Shown here one piece after another: positions 12,696 to 22,690 of a stretch of 64,000 bases of DNA. Every line of letters begins with the position of its first letter. Positions within the stretch are counted from its first letter, which is position 1. This DNA is from Podocnemis expansa (lineage: Eukaryota > Chordata > Testudines > Podocnemididae), in contig ML681998.1 of NCBI GenBank assembly GCA_007922195.1, forward strand, positions 18,423,995 through 18,487,994, given 5' to 3'. The notes below the pieces were generated by a model. It saw only the letters and a program-made list of their open reading frames with translations, searched no databases and was not told the DNA's origin. A program made the position numbers and the translations under genes.

Positions 12696-13539
12696 CACTT
12701 CGAACAGCTTTTGAAGTTTGTACATAGAAAGAGAAGCAACTACTAAGTCATGTATATGAGCATGTACATTATTATGCTGATTGGCATATGTGCACATGTA
12801 ACACTCGCACAAGAATACCCACATGCACAGAGTATATCAGGGGTACAGGGGAAGAGAATGACTGTGGAGAATACTCCTCAAAAGTAATGAACTTTACTTT
12901 CATTTGTGAAGTTAAATGAACTTACTGGTTTCAGGTAAAGTCATTTAGCATCAGTGATTAGTCAGTAATAAAAATGCAGACTCCACTCTAATGATAATGT
13001 AATAGAAAATACATAAAAGCCTGGGGTAAATAACTAACACGGAAAAGGACATCTGGCCCTTTATGAGAGCCCATCTCACATTGTCTTTAATAATTATCCA
13101 GCAGGCATGTCATGCAGAGTTCTACTTATTCAATTTGATTTAGGATTTACATGACAAAGTCTTATCAAAATAGAATCCTACAGGCTGGAAAACAAACTCT
13201 TAATTAATGCACAGTGTTTCTAATTATGTACACCAGGACCAACTCATTACAATGAATGTCATTTTCAATAGTGTCCCAAGCAATGACAAAACAAAGTCAT
13301 TCTCAAATACACACCCATCATAAATCAGATTTATGCCATGCACGTTCACAGAATTGATAGCTGTTTCCATTAGAGACACCAGCACAGGCTGCTACCAGGC
13401 CTAATTCAATGTTGCATGGTACAGTCATACATCTCTGCCTCAAAACTCTCACCATAATGTGGTGGCAATTGTAACAACATACATTATTAAGCAGGCTCAA
13501 GGAGCATGGTGAGAAGGGGACAAAAACTAATCTAGGTTT
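12696..13539. other. Unique intergenic DNA
   Basis: No gene or transposon end recognised. Confidence 0.4.
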
Positions 13540-14603
13540 AGAATCATAAAATCATAAAAACTGGAAGGGACCATGACAGGTCACCGAGCCCAGTTCCCTG
13601 AACTCATGGCAGGAGCAAGTACCCCTACTAAACCATTCTTGACGGGCATTTGTCTAACCTGCTCTTAAAAACCTCCAATGTAGGCAATTCCACAACCTAC
13701 CAAGGCAACTCATTCAAGTGTTTAATCAGCCTGACAGTTAGGAATTTTTTCCTAATGTCTAGGCTGAACCTCCATTGCTGTAATTTAACCTCGTTGCTTC
13801 TTGTCCTATCATCTGTGATTAAGGAGAATAACTTTACTCCTAATTTTGCTCCTTCCTTCTCATAACAACCTTTTAGGTATTTGAAAACTGTTATCATATC
13901 CCCTCTCAGTATCCTTTTTCCCAGACAAAACAAATCCAGCTCTTTCAATCTTTCCTCATGGGTCAAATGTTCCAGACCGCTGATCATTTTTTTGCCCTTC
14001 TTTGGACTTTCTTTAGTTTTTCCATATTCTTTTTTAAATAAGGCACCCAGAACTGGACACAGTACTCAAGCTGAGGCCTAATCAGTGCAGAATAGAGTAG
14101 AAGAGTCACTTCTTGTGTCTTACTCACAGTACTCCTGTTAATACACCCCAAAATGGTGTTTGCTTTGTTTGCAACAGTGTTACTTTGCTGAATCATATTT
14201 AGCTTGTGATCCACTATTACAACCAGATCCCTTTGTGCAGTACTCCTTCCTAGGCAGTCATTTCCCATTTTGTATGTGTGCAATGGGTTGTTCAATCCTA
14301 ATTGGAGTACTTGGTACTTATCTTTACTGAATTTTATTCTATTTATCTCCAACTGTCTCACAGCCTGTCCAAATCATTTTGAATTGTGACCTTACCCTTC
14401 AAAGCACTTGCAACCCCTCCCAGCTTGGTATCATCTGCAAACACCGTAAGTTTGCTCTCTATCCATCATCCAAGTCATTGATAAAAATGTTGACTAAAAC
14501 TGGACCTATGACAGATTCCTGTGGCACCCCACTCATTGTGTCCTTTCAGCCTGAATGTGAACTGTTGATAACTACTCTCTGGGTGTGGTTATGCAATGAA
14601 TAA
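13540..14603 (-). mobile_element. CR1 LINE, 5'-truncated, minus strand
   Basis: On the minus strand the 3' end closes with TTTTATGATTCTAAAC near 13540, the usual CR1 tail. Upstream on that strand the last part of ORF2 is readable: an [13 protein letters not shown] RT motif near 14430, then [29 protein letters not shown] and a broken frame near 13985 leading to [15 protein letters not shown] and TDDRTRSN. It starts abruptly near 14603, as expected of 5' truncation during target-primed reverse transcription. Confidence 0.9.
13697..14361 (-). pseudogene. CR1 ORF2 C-terminal fragment
   Basis: Two overlapping minus-strand frames (14361-13984 and 13987-13697) together give the thumb and C-terminal part of CR1 reverse transcriptase. 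The single frame change near 13985 falls in a T-rich run of the plus strand. The end at LNELPW is followed by the usual CR1 tail ([12 protein letters not shown]) only in degraded form. No endonuclease is present. Confidence 0.85.
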
Positions 14604-14638
14604 ATATAATATAATATAAATATAATATAATATAATAA
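14601..14638. repeat. AT microsatellite (ATAAT/ATATAAT)
   Basis: A run of ATATAATATAATATAAAT units, about 38 bp, directly beyond the 5' end of the truncated CR1. Confidence 0.8.
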
Positions 14639-14940
14639 CTTCAAATGAGGTCAATGGAGATATCTTTCCATTGTCTTTGATGGCAGTTGAATCAGAGCCT
14701 TGGTTGGTGGCAATCAGATGCATTTTATCAGAAGTGGTTATCCACCAATACTCAGGTCACAAAACTTTTCTGTTTTCAATGACTTATAACTTCTAGAACA
14801 TTTCAAGTTTTTCACTGAAATTTACTAGGAATGGTCTTTGCACAAAAGATTGTTCAAAACAGGAATCTGAAGAGGCTGTAAAAATGCTTCACCATTATGT
14901 CTAATAATTGCAACCTTTTAAATAACACGTCTACAGTCAC

Positions 14941-15434
14941 ATTTATTTGATTCCCCCCCATGTTCCAACTACCTTCTCTTTTATTGCTGTNNNNNNNNNN
15001 NNNNNNNNNNNNNNNNNNNNNNNNNNNNNNNNNNNNNNNNNNNNNNNNNNNNNNNNNNNNNNNNNNNNNNNNNNNNNNNNNNNNNNNNNNNNNNNNNNNN
15101 NNNNNNNNNNNNNNNNNNNNNNNNNNNNNNNNNNNNNNNNNNNNNNNNNNNNNNNNNNNNNNNNNNNNNNNNNNNNNNNNNNNNNNNNNNNNNNNNNNNN
15201 NNNNNNNNNNNNNNNNNNNNNNNNNNNNNNNNNNNNNNNNNNNNNNNNNNNNNNNNNNNNNNNNNNNNNNNNNNNNNNNNNNNNNNNNNNNNNNNNNNNN
15301 NNNNNNNNNNNNNNNNNNNNNNNNNNNNNNNNNNNNNNNNNNNNNNNNNNNNNNNNNNNNNNNNNNNNNNNNNNNNNNNNNNNNNNNNNNAAAAGAGAAG
15401 GTAGTTGGAACATGGGGGGGGGAATCAAATAAAT
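14941..15434. other. Assembly gap (400 N) flanked by a 42-44 bp inverted repeat
   Basis: N fills 14991-15390. The left flank 14941-14982 (from ATTTATTTGATTCCCC to TACCTTCTCTTTT) is the reverse complement of the right flank 15391-15434, apart from two extra G in a G run. A rounded 400-base gap between mirrored sequences is either a real palindrome that broke the assembly or a duplicated contig end. Confidence 0.9.
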
Positions 15435-18412
15435 GTCTTAAGTGCTCTACTGAAGCCCCAGTATGTGAGGAGAGTGGGGGAGGAGAGCTCCAAGAAAAAA
15501 TGGAAGGAGGTTTATGTAACAGAATTGGAAATCAACATGACAAAGTAGGGCAATCAGCCGGGTATCTTAGGTGCCTATACACTAATGCGACGAGCCTGGG
15601 AAATAAGCAAGAAGAATTGGTAATACTAGCGCAGACAAGGAACTATGATATTATAGGTATAATGGAGACATAGTGGGATAGTCTGCACGACTGGAGCTCT
15701 GCCATGGATGGGTATAAACTGTTCAGGAAAGACAGGCAGGGAAGAAGAGGGGGAGGAGTAGCGTTATATGTAAAAGAGCTTTATGACTGCTCAGAGCTCC
15801 ATTATGGAAGTGGAAGCGTGCGAGTAGAAAGTCTGTGGGTTACACTGAGAGGGGAAAACAACAAGGGGGATGTTGTGGTGGGGGTCTGCTATAGACCACC
15901 ACACCAGAAGCAGGAGGTGGATGAGGTGTTCTATGGACAACTAGCGGAAGCTTCTAGATCACAGGTCCTGGTGCTCATGGGGGACTTCAATTACCCTGAC
16001 ATCTGCTGGGAGGCCAATACAGCAGTGCATGGGGAATCCAGGAAGTTTTTAGAGAGTGTTGGGGACAACTTTCTAGTACAAATGCTAGAGGAACCGACTA
16101 GGGACCTTGCACCGCTCGACCTGCTGCTCACAAACAGGGAAGAATTGATCAGGGACATAGAGGTAAATGGCAAGCTAGGCAGTAGTGACCATGACATGGT
16201 TGAGTTCAGGATGCTGATTAAAGGAAGGAAGGAAAGAAGCAAAACAAAAACCCTGGACTTCAAAAAAGCAGATTTTGGCTCCCTCAGGGAACTGATGGGC
16301 AGGATCCTTTGGGAAGCTAATCTGAAGGGGAAAGGAGTCCAAGGGAGTTGGTTATATTTTAAAGAAACCCTGCTAAGGGCACAGGAAGTTGCCATTCCAA
16401 TTAGGAGAAAGAACAAACATGTGAGGCAGCCAGAATGGCTTAGCAGGGAACTCTGCTCTGAGCTTAAACATAAAAAGGAAGCTTACAGGAAGTGGAAGCT
16501 TGGTCAGATGACCAAGGAGGCATACAAAGATATTGCTAGGGACTGCAGGGATAAAATCAGAAAGGACAAGGGACAAATGGAGTTGCAGCTAGCGAGGGAT
16601 GTAAAGGATAACAAGAAGGGGTTCTACAAGTATGTTAGTAACAAGAAGAGGATCAGGGATGGTGTAGGCCCCTTGCTGAATAGGGCAGGCATCCTTGTGA
16701 CAGAGGATAAGGAAAAAGCTGAAGTGCTCAATGCATTTTTTGCTTCAGTTTTCACAAGCACAGTCAGCTCCCAGCCCACTACCATGGGTGTGGCAGATGG
16801 GAGAGAAGAAGACAGGCCCTTGGTGACAGAAGGTCAGGTTAGGGACTGCTTAAAGAAGCTGCAAGTGCACAAGTCCATGGGGCCGGACGAACTGCATCCA
16901 AGAGTGCTAAGGGAATTGGCCGATGAGATAGCAGCACCGCTGGCCGTTATCTTTCAAAACTCATGGAGAATGGGGGAGGTGCCAGAGGATTGGAAAAAAG
17001 CAAATGTAGTGCCTATTTTCAAGAAAGGGAAAAAGGAGGATCCGGGGAATTATAGACCAGTCAGCCTCACCTCAATCCCTGGAAAAATTATGGAGCAGAT
17101 TCTCAAAGAATCCATCCTCAAACACGTAGAGGGAAATAAAGTGATCAGGAACAGTCAGCATGGATTTACCAAGGGTAAATCATGCCTGACCAATCTCATC
17201 TCCTTCTATGATCAGATGACTGGTTTTCTGGATGCAGGAAGAACTGTTGATGTGATATACCTTGATTTTTAGCAAGGCTTTTGATACAGTTTCCCACAGC
17301 ATTCTCATTGGCAAATTAAGGAAGTATGGGTTGGATAGGTGGACTATAAGGTGGATAGAAAACTGGCTGGATCAACGGTTTCAGCGTGTAGGAATCAATG
17401 GATCCATGTCTAGCTGGCAGCCAGTCACGAGTGGTGTGCCCCAGGGGTCGGTCCTGGGGCCAGTTCTGTTCAACATTTTCATCAATGATCTGGATGATGG
17501 AATAGACTGCATCCTCAGTAAGTTTGCGGATGACACCAAGCTGGGGGGAACAGTAGACACGTTAGAGGGCAAGGACAGGATTCAGGGAGACCTAGATAAA
17601 TTGGAACAGTGGGCCAATAGAAATCTTATGAGATTCAATAAGGACAAGTGTAAAATCCTGCACATGGGACGAAAAAACCCCATGCACCACTACAGGCTGG
17701 GAAACATTCAGCTAAGTAGCAGCAGTGTAGAAAAGGACCTGGGGGGTCATGGTGGATGGGAAGCTAGATATGAGTCAGCAGTATGCTCTTGCTGCCAAAA
17801 AAGCCAATGGCATACTGGGCTGCATCAAAAGAAGTAATACCAGCAGATCAAGGGATGTGATCATTCCCCTCTATTCTGCACTGGTAAGGCCACATCTAGA
17901 ATATTGTGTTCAGTTTTGGGCTCCCCACTACAAAAAGGACAGGGATATGCTAGAAAGAGTTCAGAGGAGGGCAACCAAAATGATAAAAGGGCTGGAGCAC
18001 AAGCCCTATGAGGAAAGACTGAAAGCATTACGCTTATTTAGTCTGCAGAAGAGAAGATTGAGGGGGGATTTGATAGCAACCTTCAGCTACTTGAAGGGAT
18101 GCTCTAAGGAAGATGGAGCTCGACTGTTCTTGGTAATAACAGAGGGCAGAACAAGGAGCAATGGTCTCAAGCTGCGGTTAGGGAGGTTGAGGCTGGATAT
18201 TAGAAAAAACTTTTTTACTAGGAGAGTGGTGAAGCCTTGGAATGAGCTGCCAAGGGAGGTGGTGGAATCTCCATCTTTGGAGGTGTTTAAGGCCCGGCTG
18301 GACAAAACCATGACTGGGATGGTTTAGTGGGAATGGTCCTGCCTCTGGCAGGGGGTTGGACTAGATGACCTATGAAGTCCCTTCCAACCCTATGATTCTA
18401 TTATTCTATGAA
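15391..18412 (+). mobile_element. CR1 LINE, young and nearly intact
   Basis: It runs from the gap to the typical CR1 3' end: CTTCCAACCCTATGATTCT, then ATTATTCTATG. It holds an almost complete ORF2 (endonuclease plus reverse transcriptase) with one stop and two single-base insertions. The 3'UTR is short (18328-18412) with the conserved GTTGGACTAGATGACCT segment. The 5' part and any ORF1 are hidden by the gap. Confidence 0.95.
15480..18327 (+). pseudogene. CR1 ORF2: APE-type endonuclease and reverse transcriptase
   Basis: Domains in order: endonuclease with YTNATSLGNKQEEL, IGIMET(stop)WD, GGVALYVK, GVCYRPPHQ, LMGDFNYPDICW and GSSDHDMVEF; then reverse transcriptase with [92 protein letters not shown] and KCKILHMG; then the C-terminal [15 protein letters not shown] to MTGMV. 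Three defects: TAG at 15671-15673 where the family has Trp, an extra T in the T run near 17266-17270, and an extra G in the GGGGGG near 17742-17747. Both insertions are in homopolymers and could be sequencing errors. The catalytic FADD is intact. It nicks target DNA and primes reverse transcription there, and is the likely enzyme source for local CR1 tails and perhaps SINEs. Confidence 0.93.
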
Positions 18413-18488
18413 ATTGGTTTGAGGGGAAGTTGGACATTATGATTGATTATTTTTAAGTGTCCAAAGTTTGCCAGTGATGCTAAAATAA

Positions 18489-18672
18489 AAGTGGTGTGCT
18501 CAACCACTATATAGGGACATATTACTGTGTCTCCAGATAGCAATAAGTGTGTCACAGAGAGCAGGAGAGATGTCTGGATTTGACTGGGGGTGGGGGGGAC
18601 AGGGCACTTGTCCTATAGGGTTACAACACACTGCCAAGTGTGTCGCAACTTGCAAAAGGTTGAGAACCATTG
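18489..18672 (-). mobile_element. hAT MITE family C, copy 1 (about 184 bp, inverted)
   Basis: The right end GGTTGAGAACCATTG closes at 18672, followed by CTCTAGAG, a good hAT target motif. The left end AAGTGGTGTGCTCAACC is worn and its flank does not match. Read in reverse it aligns through its length with 54823-55000, sharing ACACACTTGG and ACATATTACTGTG-type blocks. Confidence 0.8.
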
Positions 18673-18689
18673 CTCTAGAGTATTCCTAA

Positions 18690-18880
18690 TGGTGGGTTAC
18701 CTGCAGTAACCATTCTTCTTTGAGATGGGCTGCTCACATACAGTCAGTTACCCGCATCTATGTGCCGAGCGCACAGCTGGCTGGAAGACTTTTGCCCTAG
18801 CCTGTCAGCACAGAGTCAGTGGCCAACACCCCCTCTGTACCGCAGATCGCAGCTATATACATGACCCTTTCCAGTCCCTT
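18690..18880. repeat. DIRS inverted terminal repeat, plus-left copy
   Basis: From 18713 (CTTCTTTGAGATGGGCTGC) to about 18880 it is the reverse complement of 25030-25197, with shared blocks GAAGACTTTTGCCCTAGC, CTGTCAGC, GTCAGTGGCCAACACC and GCTATATACATGA. The outermost 18690-18712 is present only on this side and in the internal complementary region. Confidence 0.85.
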
Positions 18881-18931
18881 CTTTTCACCAACCCCAAGAA
18901 GCAGGGACAGAGGGAGACACCTGAATGTATG

Positions 18932-19001
18932 AGAGCAGCCCATCTCAATGAAGGACAGTTACTGCAGGTAACTCACCATTCTTCTTTAAGCGCTGCTAAC
19001 A
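18932..19001. repeat. DIRS internal complementary region (ICR)
   Basis: The first part, 18932-18978 (GAGCAGCCCATCTCAATGAA onward to AACTCACCA), is the reverse complement of the outer left edge 18690-18738. The second part, 18979-19001 (CTTCTTTAAGCGCTGCTAAC), is the reverse complement of the outer right edge 25176-25197. Joining the complements of both termini is the diagnostic DIRS ICR layout, used as a splint to circularise the cDNA. Confidence 0.85.
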
Positions 19002-19008
19002 TCTGTTA

Positions 19009-19579
19009 GGCTATGTCCACACACAAGCCCTTGTTTTAAAACAAGCTGTTTCAGAATAATACCTTATTTTAAAACGTCTTATTCTGAAATAAGGAAAAAA
19101 CGGGAATTGAAATAGCACGTCCACAAAGCGGACTTGCTATTTCGAGATAGGGAAGGGGATGGGCGGGGAGGGGTGTTCAGGCTGGGGCCCTCAGGATTCC
19201 CCGGCACCCCCTCCCACCGCTTCTACAGTGGTAGGGGTGGTGAAGGGGGCTGAGGCACCTGTCCCCCCCCCCTGCTCCCAGCAAGGGGAAGCCGGCTGGG
19301 GGACCCTCCACCCTCCTGCACTCCACTCAGCACCCTAGCCAGGGTGCTGATCCTTGTTTTGAAATAACATATCCAAACGGCGTTATTTTGAAACAACTGG
19401 TTTTGAAATAACCCTGCTTTCAAAAGCAAAGTGGTTAAAGCTGTTTCAAAAGGAGGGCTCTTGTTTTGAAATGAGGAGCTCTCTCCTTTCGAAACAAGAA
19501 AACATCGTGTGGACATAGGAACTTTTATTTCAAAACAACCAGTGTTGTTTCGAAATAAAACCCCTGTCTGGACATACCC
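19009..19579. mobile_element. MITE of the GGCTATGTCCACAC group, inserted in the DIRS element
   Basis: Left end GGCTATGTCCACAC after TTA (19006-19008); right end GTCTGGACATACCC before TTA (19580-19582). The 3-bp TTA duplication suits PIF/Harbinger-type elements. The outer arms are full of TTTCGAAA / TTATTTTGAAATAA motifs in both orientations around a GC-rich middle (19145-19330). It begins 7 bp beyond the ICR of the host element. Confidence 0.8.
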
Positions 19580-19619
19580 TTAGTTACAGGTGACTGCTAA
19601 CTGTACACCAGATGGTGGA

Positions 19620-20650
19620 TGGAGTTAACGTTTCCCTGCTTTGAGCACAGCCCTGCCCACCATGGCAGCATCTCGTGCCTGCTGCACGATGACATAGTGC
19701 GTCATGAAGGTGTGTACTGATGACCACATCACTGCTGAATTGAATTGGGACCAACTCTAGGAAGGCCATTGAGTGCGCTCTTGTCAAATGCACCCTGATC
19801 CTCCTTGGAAGGGGCATATTTGACCTTCTCTAGCAGTTTTTAATACAGTTCACTATCCAAGCTGAAATACACTGTGTTGTTACTGGCTGGCATCTCCTCT
19901 GTTGTGCAACCACCACAAATAATTGAGACATCTTGCAGAATGTGCATCTCCGCTCCACATAGAGTAGGAGTACCCTCCTGACATCTAAGGGGTGCCATCT
20001 CCTCAGGTTCTCCATCACCTGCAGATCTGGGAAGAATGCCAGAAGACAGATGTCCTGATTCAGGTGAAATGCAGAGGCCACTTCAGAGAGGAAGGCCAGA
20101 TTTGTACAAAGCAGCACCTTATCAGTAAAGAATCTCATTCATAGGGGGCTTGGAGGAAAGGACCTTTAACTCAGACCAGTCTAAGCAAGACAATGGCTAT
20201 GAGGAAGGCCACCTTCTAAGAGAGGACCAGTAGGGTGCACGAGTCTACGGGTTCATATGATGTTTCTGTTAGGGAGTGGAGTACCACATTCAAGACCCAC
20301 TGTGGTGTAGGATCTCTGGGTTGTGGGTAGATCCTCGCAACCCCCTTCAGGAATCTAGTAGTAGTAGGATGGGAAAAAACTAGGACCCCATCCACAGATT
20401 TGTGTAGGTCCAAGACTGCCGCTAGGTGGCCTTTAAGGGATGAAGACGATAGTAGTTCCTCCTTTAGATCTAGTAGGTAGTCAAGCAGCAGGTGGATTGG
20501 GGCTGATTCTGGAGACACTCCTTTTGTCCTTGACCAGAGGGAGAGCCTCTTCCATTTAGCAGTACAGGTAGACCTACTTCCAGTTAACTCTTTTTTGACC
20601 CTCTCCAAACACTGCCTCTCGGGCTCACTTAGCAAAGCAATCTCCAAGCT
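19620..20650 (-). pseudogene. DIRS tyrosine recombinase (YR) pseudogene
   Basis: The minus frame 20647-20216 gives the N-terminal core-binding part: ERVKKELTGSRSTCTAKWKRL, FSHPTTTRFLKGVARIYPQP and LHSLTETSYEPVDS. The frame 20138-19830 gives part of the catalytic domain: DLQVMENLRRWHPLDVRRVL. Near 19690-19720 AVMWSSVHTFMTHYVIVQQ matches the C-terminal box with the nucleophilic tyrosine (THY). In DIRS elements this enzyme inserts the circular cDNA by site-specific recombination. Frame breaks occur near 20140-20215 and below 19830. This domain separates DIRS from LTR and LINE elements, so the family call rests mostly on it and the ITR/ICR. Confidence 0.8.
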
Positions 20651-21119
20651 GTTAGATGTAAGATGCAGGGGTTTGGGTGACGCAGGCGGCTGCAGTCCTC
20701 TGTCAGCAGGTCTACCATGTATGTGAGGGATCTCGGAGTGGCTATCGATAGGTCCTGTAAGGTTGAAAACCAGGACTGTCTAGGTCAGGCCAGAGCTATC
20801 ACTATTATGCTTGCTCTGTCCCTCCTTATTTTTATGAGGACTCTGTGGATAAGTGGAATTGGGGGGGGAAGGGGAACATGTACAGTAACAGCCCCCCCCC
20901 CCCCGAGATCAGGAAGGCATCCGACAGGGATCCCCATTCCTGCTTCCTAAGTGAGCAGAATTGGGAACATTTCCAATTCTGGTGTGTCGTGAATAGATCT
21001 ATTTGAGGTGTGACCCAATGGTTTAAAGTGTGCCTCACTACCTCTGAGTGCAGGGGCCACTCATGGTGCAAGAGAAGAACCCTGCTCAGCGAGTCCTCTG
21101 TGTCATTGCTTGACCCTGG

Positions 21120-21930
21120 GAGGTGAGCTGCTACTGGGGTAAAATTGTACCTCAGGGCTAGTTTCCAAAGGCTCAGAACTTCCTTGCACAGTACAGGGGA
21201 GTGGGCCCCCCCTGACAGTTTGTGTAGAACAGGGGTGTCAAACTCAAATCACCACGAGGGACGCACAAGGACTAATATGTTAACCCGAGGGCCGCACCAC
21301 TGAAACCTTTTCATACAATGATATTGCACATATTGGTAATGACAGTGTAGTTGCAGGCCACAGGAAGTAGCTTTAGGGGCTGCATGCAGCCCATGGGCCG
21401 TGTGTTTGAGACACCTTGTGTAGAACATCACTGCTGTATTGTCTGTTAAGACTTGAACCATTTTGCCTTTCATAAAGTCCAGGAAGGCCCAGCAAGCTAA
21501 CCGGATTGCCCTGAACTATTTCACATTGATGTGAAGGAGGCTGTCCTGGGTTGACCAAATCTCTTGCATGGATAGGGCCCCTGAAATATGGGCTCCCCAA
21601 CCATGACTGGAGGCATCAGTGATGAGGGTCACTGAGGGGTTGACTGTTTTGAAGAGGACACCCCTGAAGGCAAAGCAAGCGTCCCGCCATATCTGTAGCA
21701 TGTCTACCATTTTGTGGGGGATTGAAACCAGTGTGTTCAGAGCATACTGTCTCAGGTGAAACACCATGGCTAGCCAAAAGATGGAAAGGTCCCATTCTCA
21801 GGTGGGCCATTCTTATTACTGATGCGGAGACCACCATGTGGCCCAGTAGCTGGAGGCAATGTCTGACTGTGGTGACCAGATTCTTGTGGAACTCAGATGA
21901 TGGTGCACATGGATCGAAACCTTGATGGGG
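21120..21930 (-). pseudogene. DIRS RNase H region, split by a hAT insertion
   Basis: The minus frame 21767-21516 contains SVTLITDASSHGWGAHISG and LLHINVK. A second segment at about 21470-21425 reads MVQVLTDNTAVMFYT, the second acidic motif. The hAT MITE at 21230-21417 interrupts right after this. Beyond it, near 21180-21090, sequence like LPGSSNDTEDSLSR continues the domain, followed by PQIDLFTTHQNWKCSQFCS near 21000. It would remove RNA from the RNA-DNA hybrid; it is broken by stops and by the insertion. Confidence 0.78.
21230..21417 (+). mobile_element. hAT MITE family A, copy 2 (188 bp), inside DIRS RNase H
   Basis: Left end CAGGGGTGTCAAACTC, right end TGTTTGAGACACCTT. The target duplication GTGTAGAA is perfect (21222-21229 and 21418-21425). 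Same length and orientation as 3653-3840. Confidence 0.92.
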
Positions 21931-21939
21931 GCAGGGATG

Positions 21940-22690
21940 CTATCCCTTTTATTGAGTGAGAGACAGCTTCAACTTTTCTAGGTTTATGCAGAGCCCTAGT
22001 TTTTTGCACAGCTGTCTGGTCACCCAGAGGTTGTGGCACACTTGGTGTGTGGATCTTCCCCCTAGTAACCAGTCATCTAGGTATGGGTACATTCTTACAC
22101 CACGTTTCCTTAGGTGGACTGCCACAGCCACCATGCACATGGTGAATACCCTGGGGGCCAGGGACAGGCTGAATGGAAGAGAGGTGAATTGGAAGTGTTC
22201 CCCCCCACCATGAAGCGGAGGAACTTTCTGGGTTTGCATCTTACACCTATGTGAAAATAAGGGTCCTTGAAGTCAAAGGCTGTGAACCACTCCCTGGGGA
22301 TCAAGGCCAGGATGATTTGGGACAAAGAAACCATGTGGAATTTTATCTTCTTTAAGTATTGGTTCAAGGCTCTGAGAGCTAAGATGGACCTGAGGTCACC
22401 GTTTGGTTTGGAAACAGGAAGTAGCAGGAGTAAAAACCTTTTCCCCAGCCTTTCTTAGGGACTCTCTCTATTGCCCCTAGGAACAACAGTTTTCTGCATT
22501 CCCACTGCAGCAAAAGGTCATGTGATGGGTTCCTGGGCGTGGGGTAAGGGGGCGGTTTTCTGTCCCCAGGTTTGGATCTGAATTGCTTTGACTAGCCCCT
22601 AGACACTGTCTCCAGTATACAATTGTCTGACTTGATTTTGGCCTACTGGTGGAGAAACAGGCCTAATTGGCTCCCGAATAGCAGGGGTTG
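21940..22690 (-). pseudogene. DIRS reverse transcriptase pseudogene
   Basis: The minus frame 22367-22110 holds motif A as WFTAFDFKDPYFHIGV, followed by RKFLRF. After a frame change in the C run near 22200 the frame 22239-21949 holds FQFTSLPFSLSLAPRVFT and the catalytic motif C as YPYLDDWLLGG. This spacing and the YLDD box are typical of DIRS1-group RT. Upstream motifs are readable only in fragments such as GAIERVP. It copies element RNA into cDNA. The frame change falls in a homopolymer, but stops upstream show real decay. Confidence 0.85.

Noticed and set aside
14943..15673. Long frames across the gap
   Set aside because: They consist mostly of unknown residues from the 400 N; only the CR1 part after 15480 is real.
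15991..16416. Minus-strand frame of 141 codons
   Set aside because: Shadow of CR1 ORF2.
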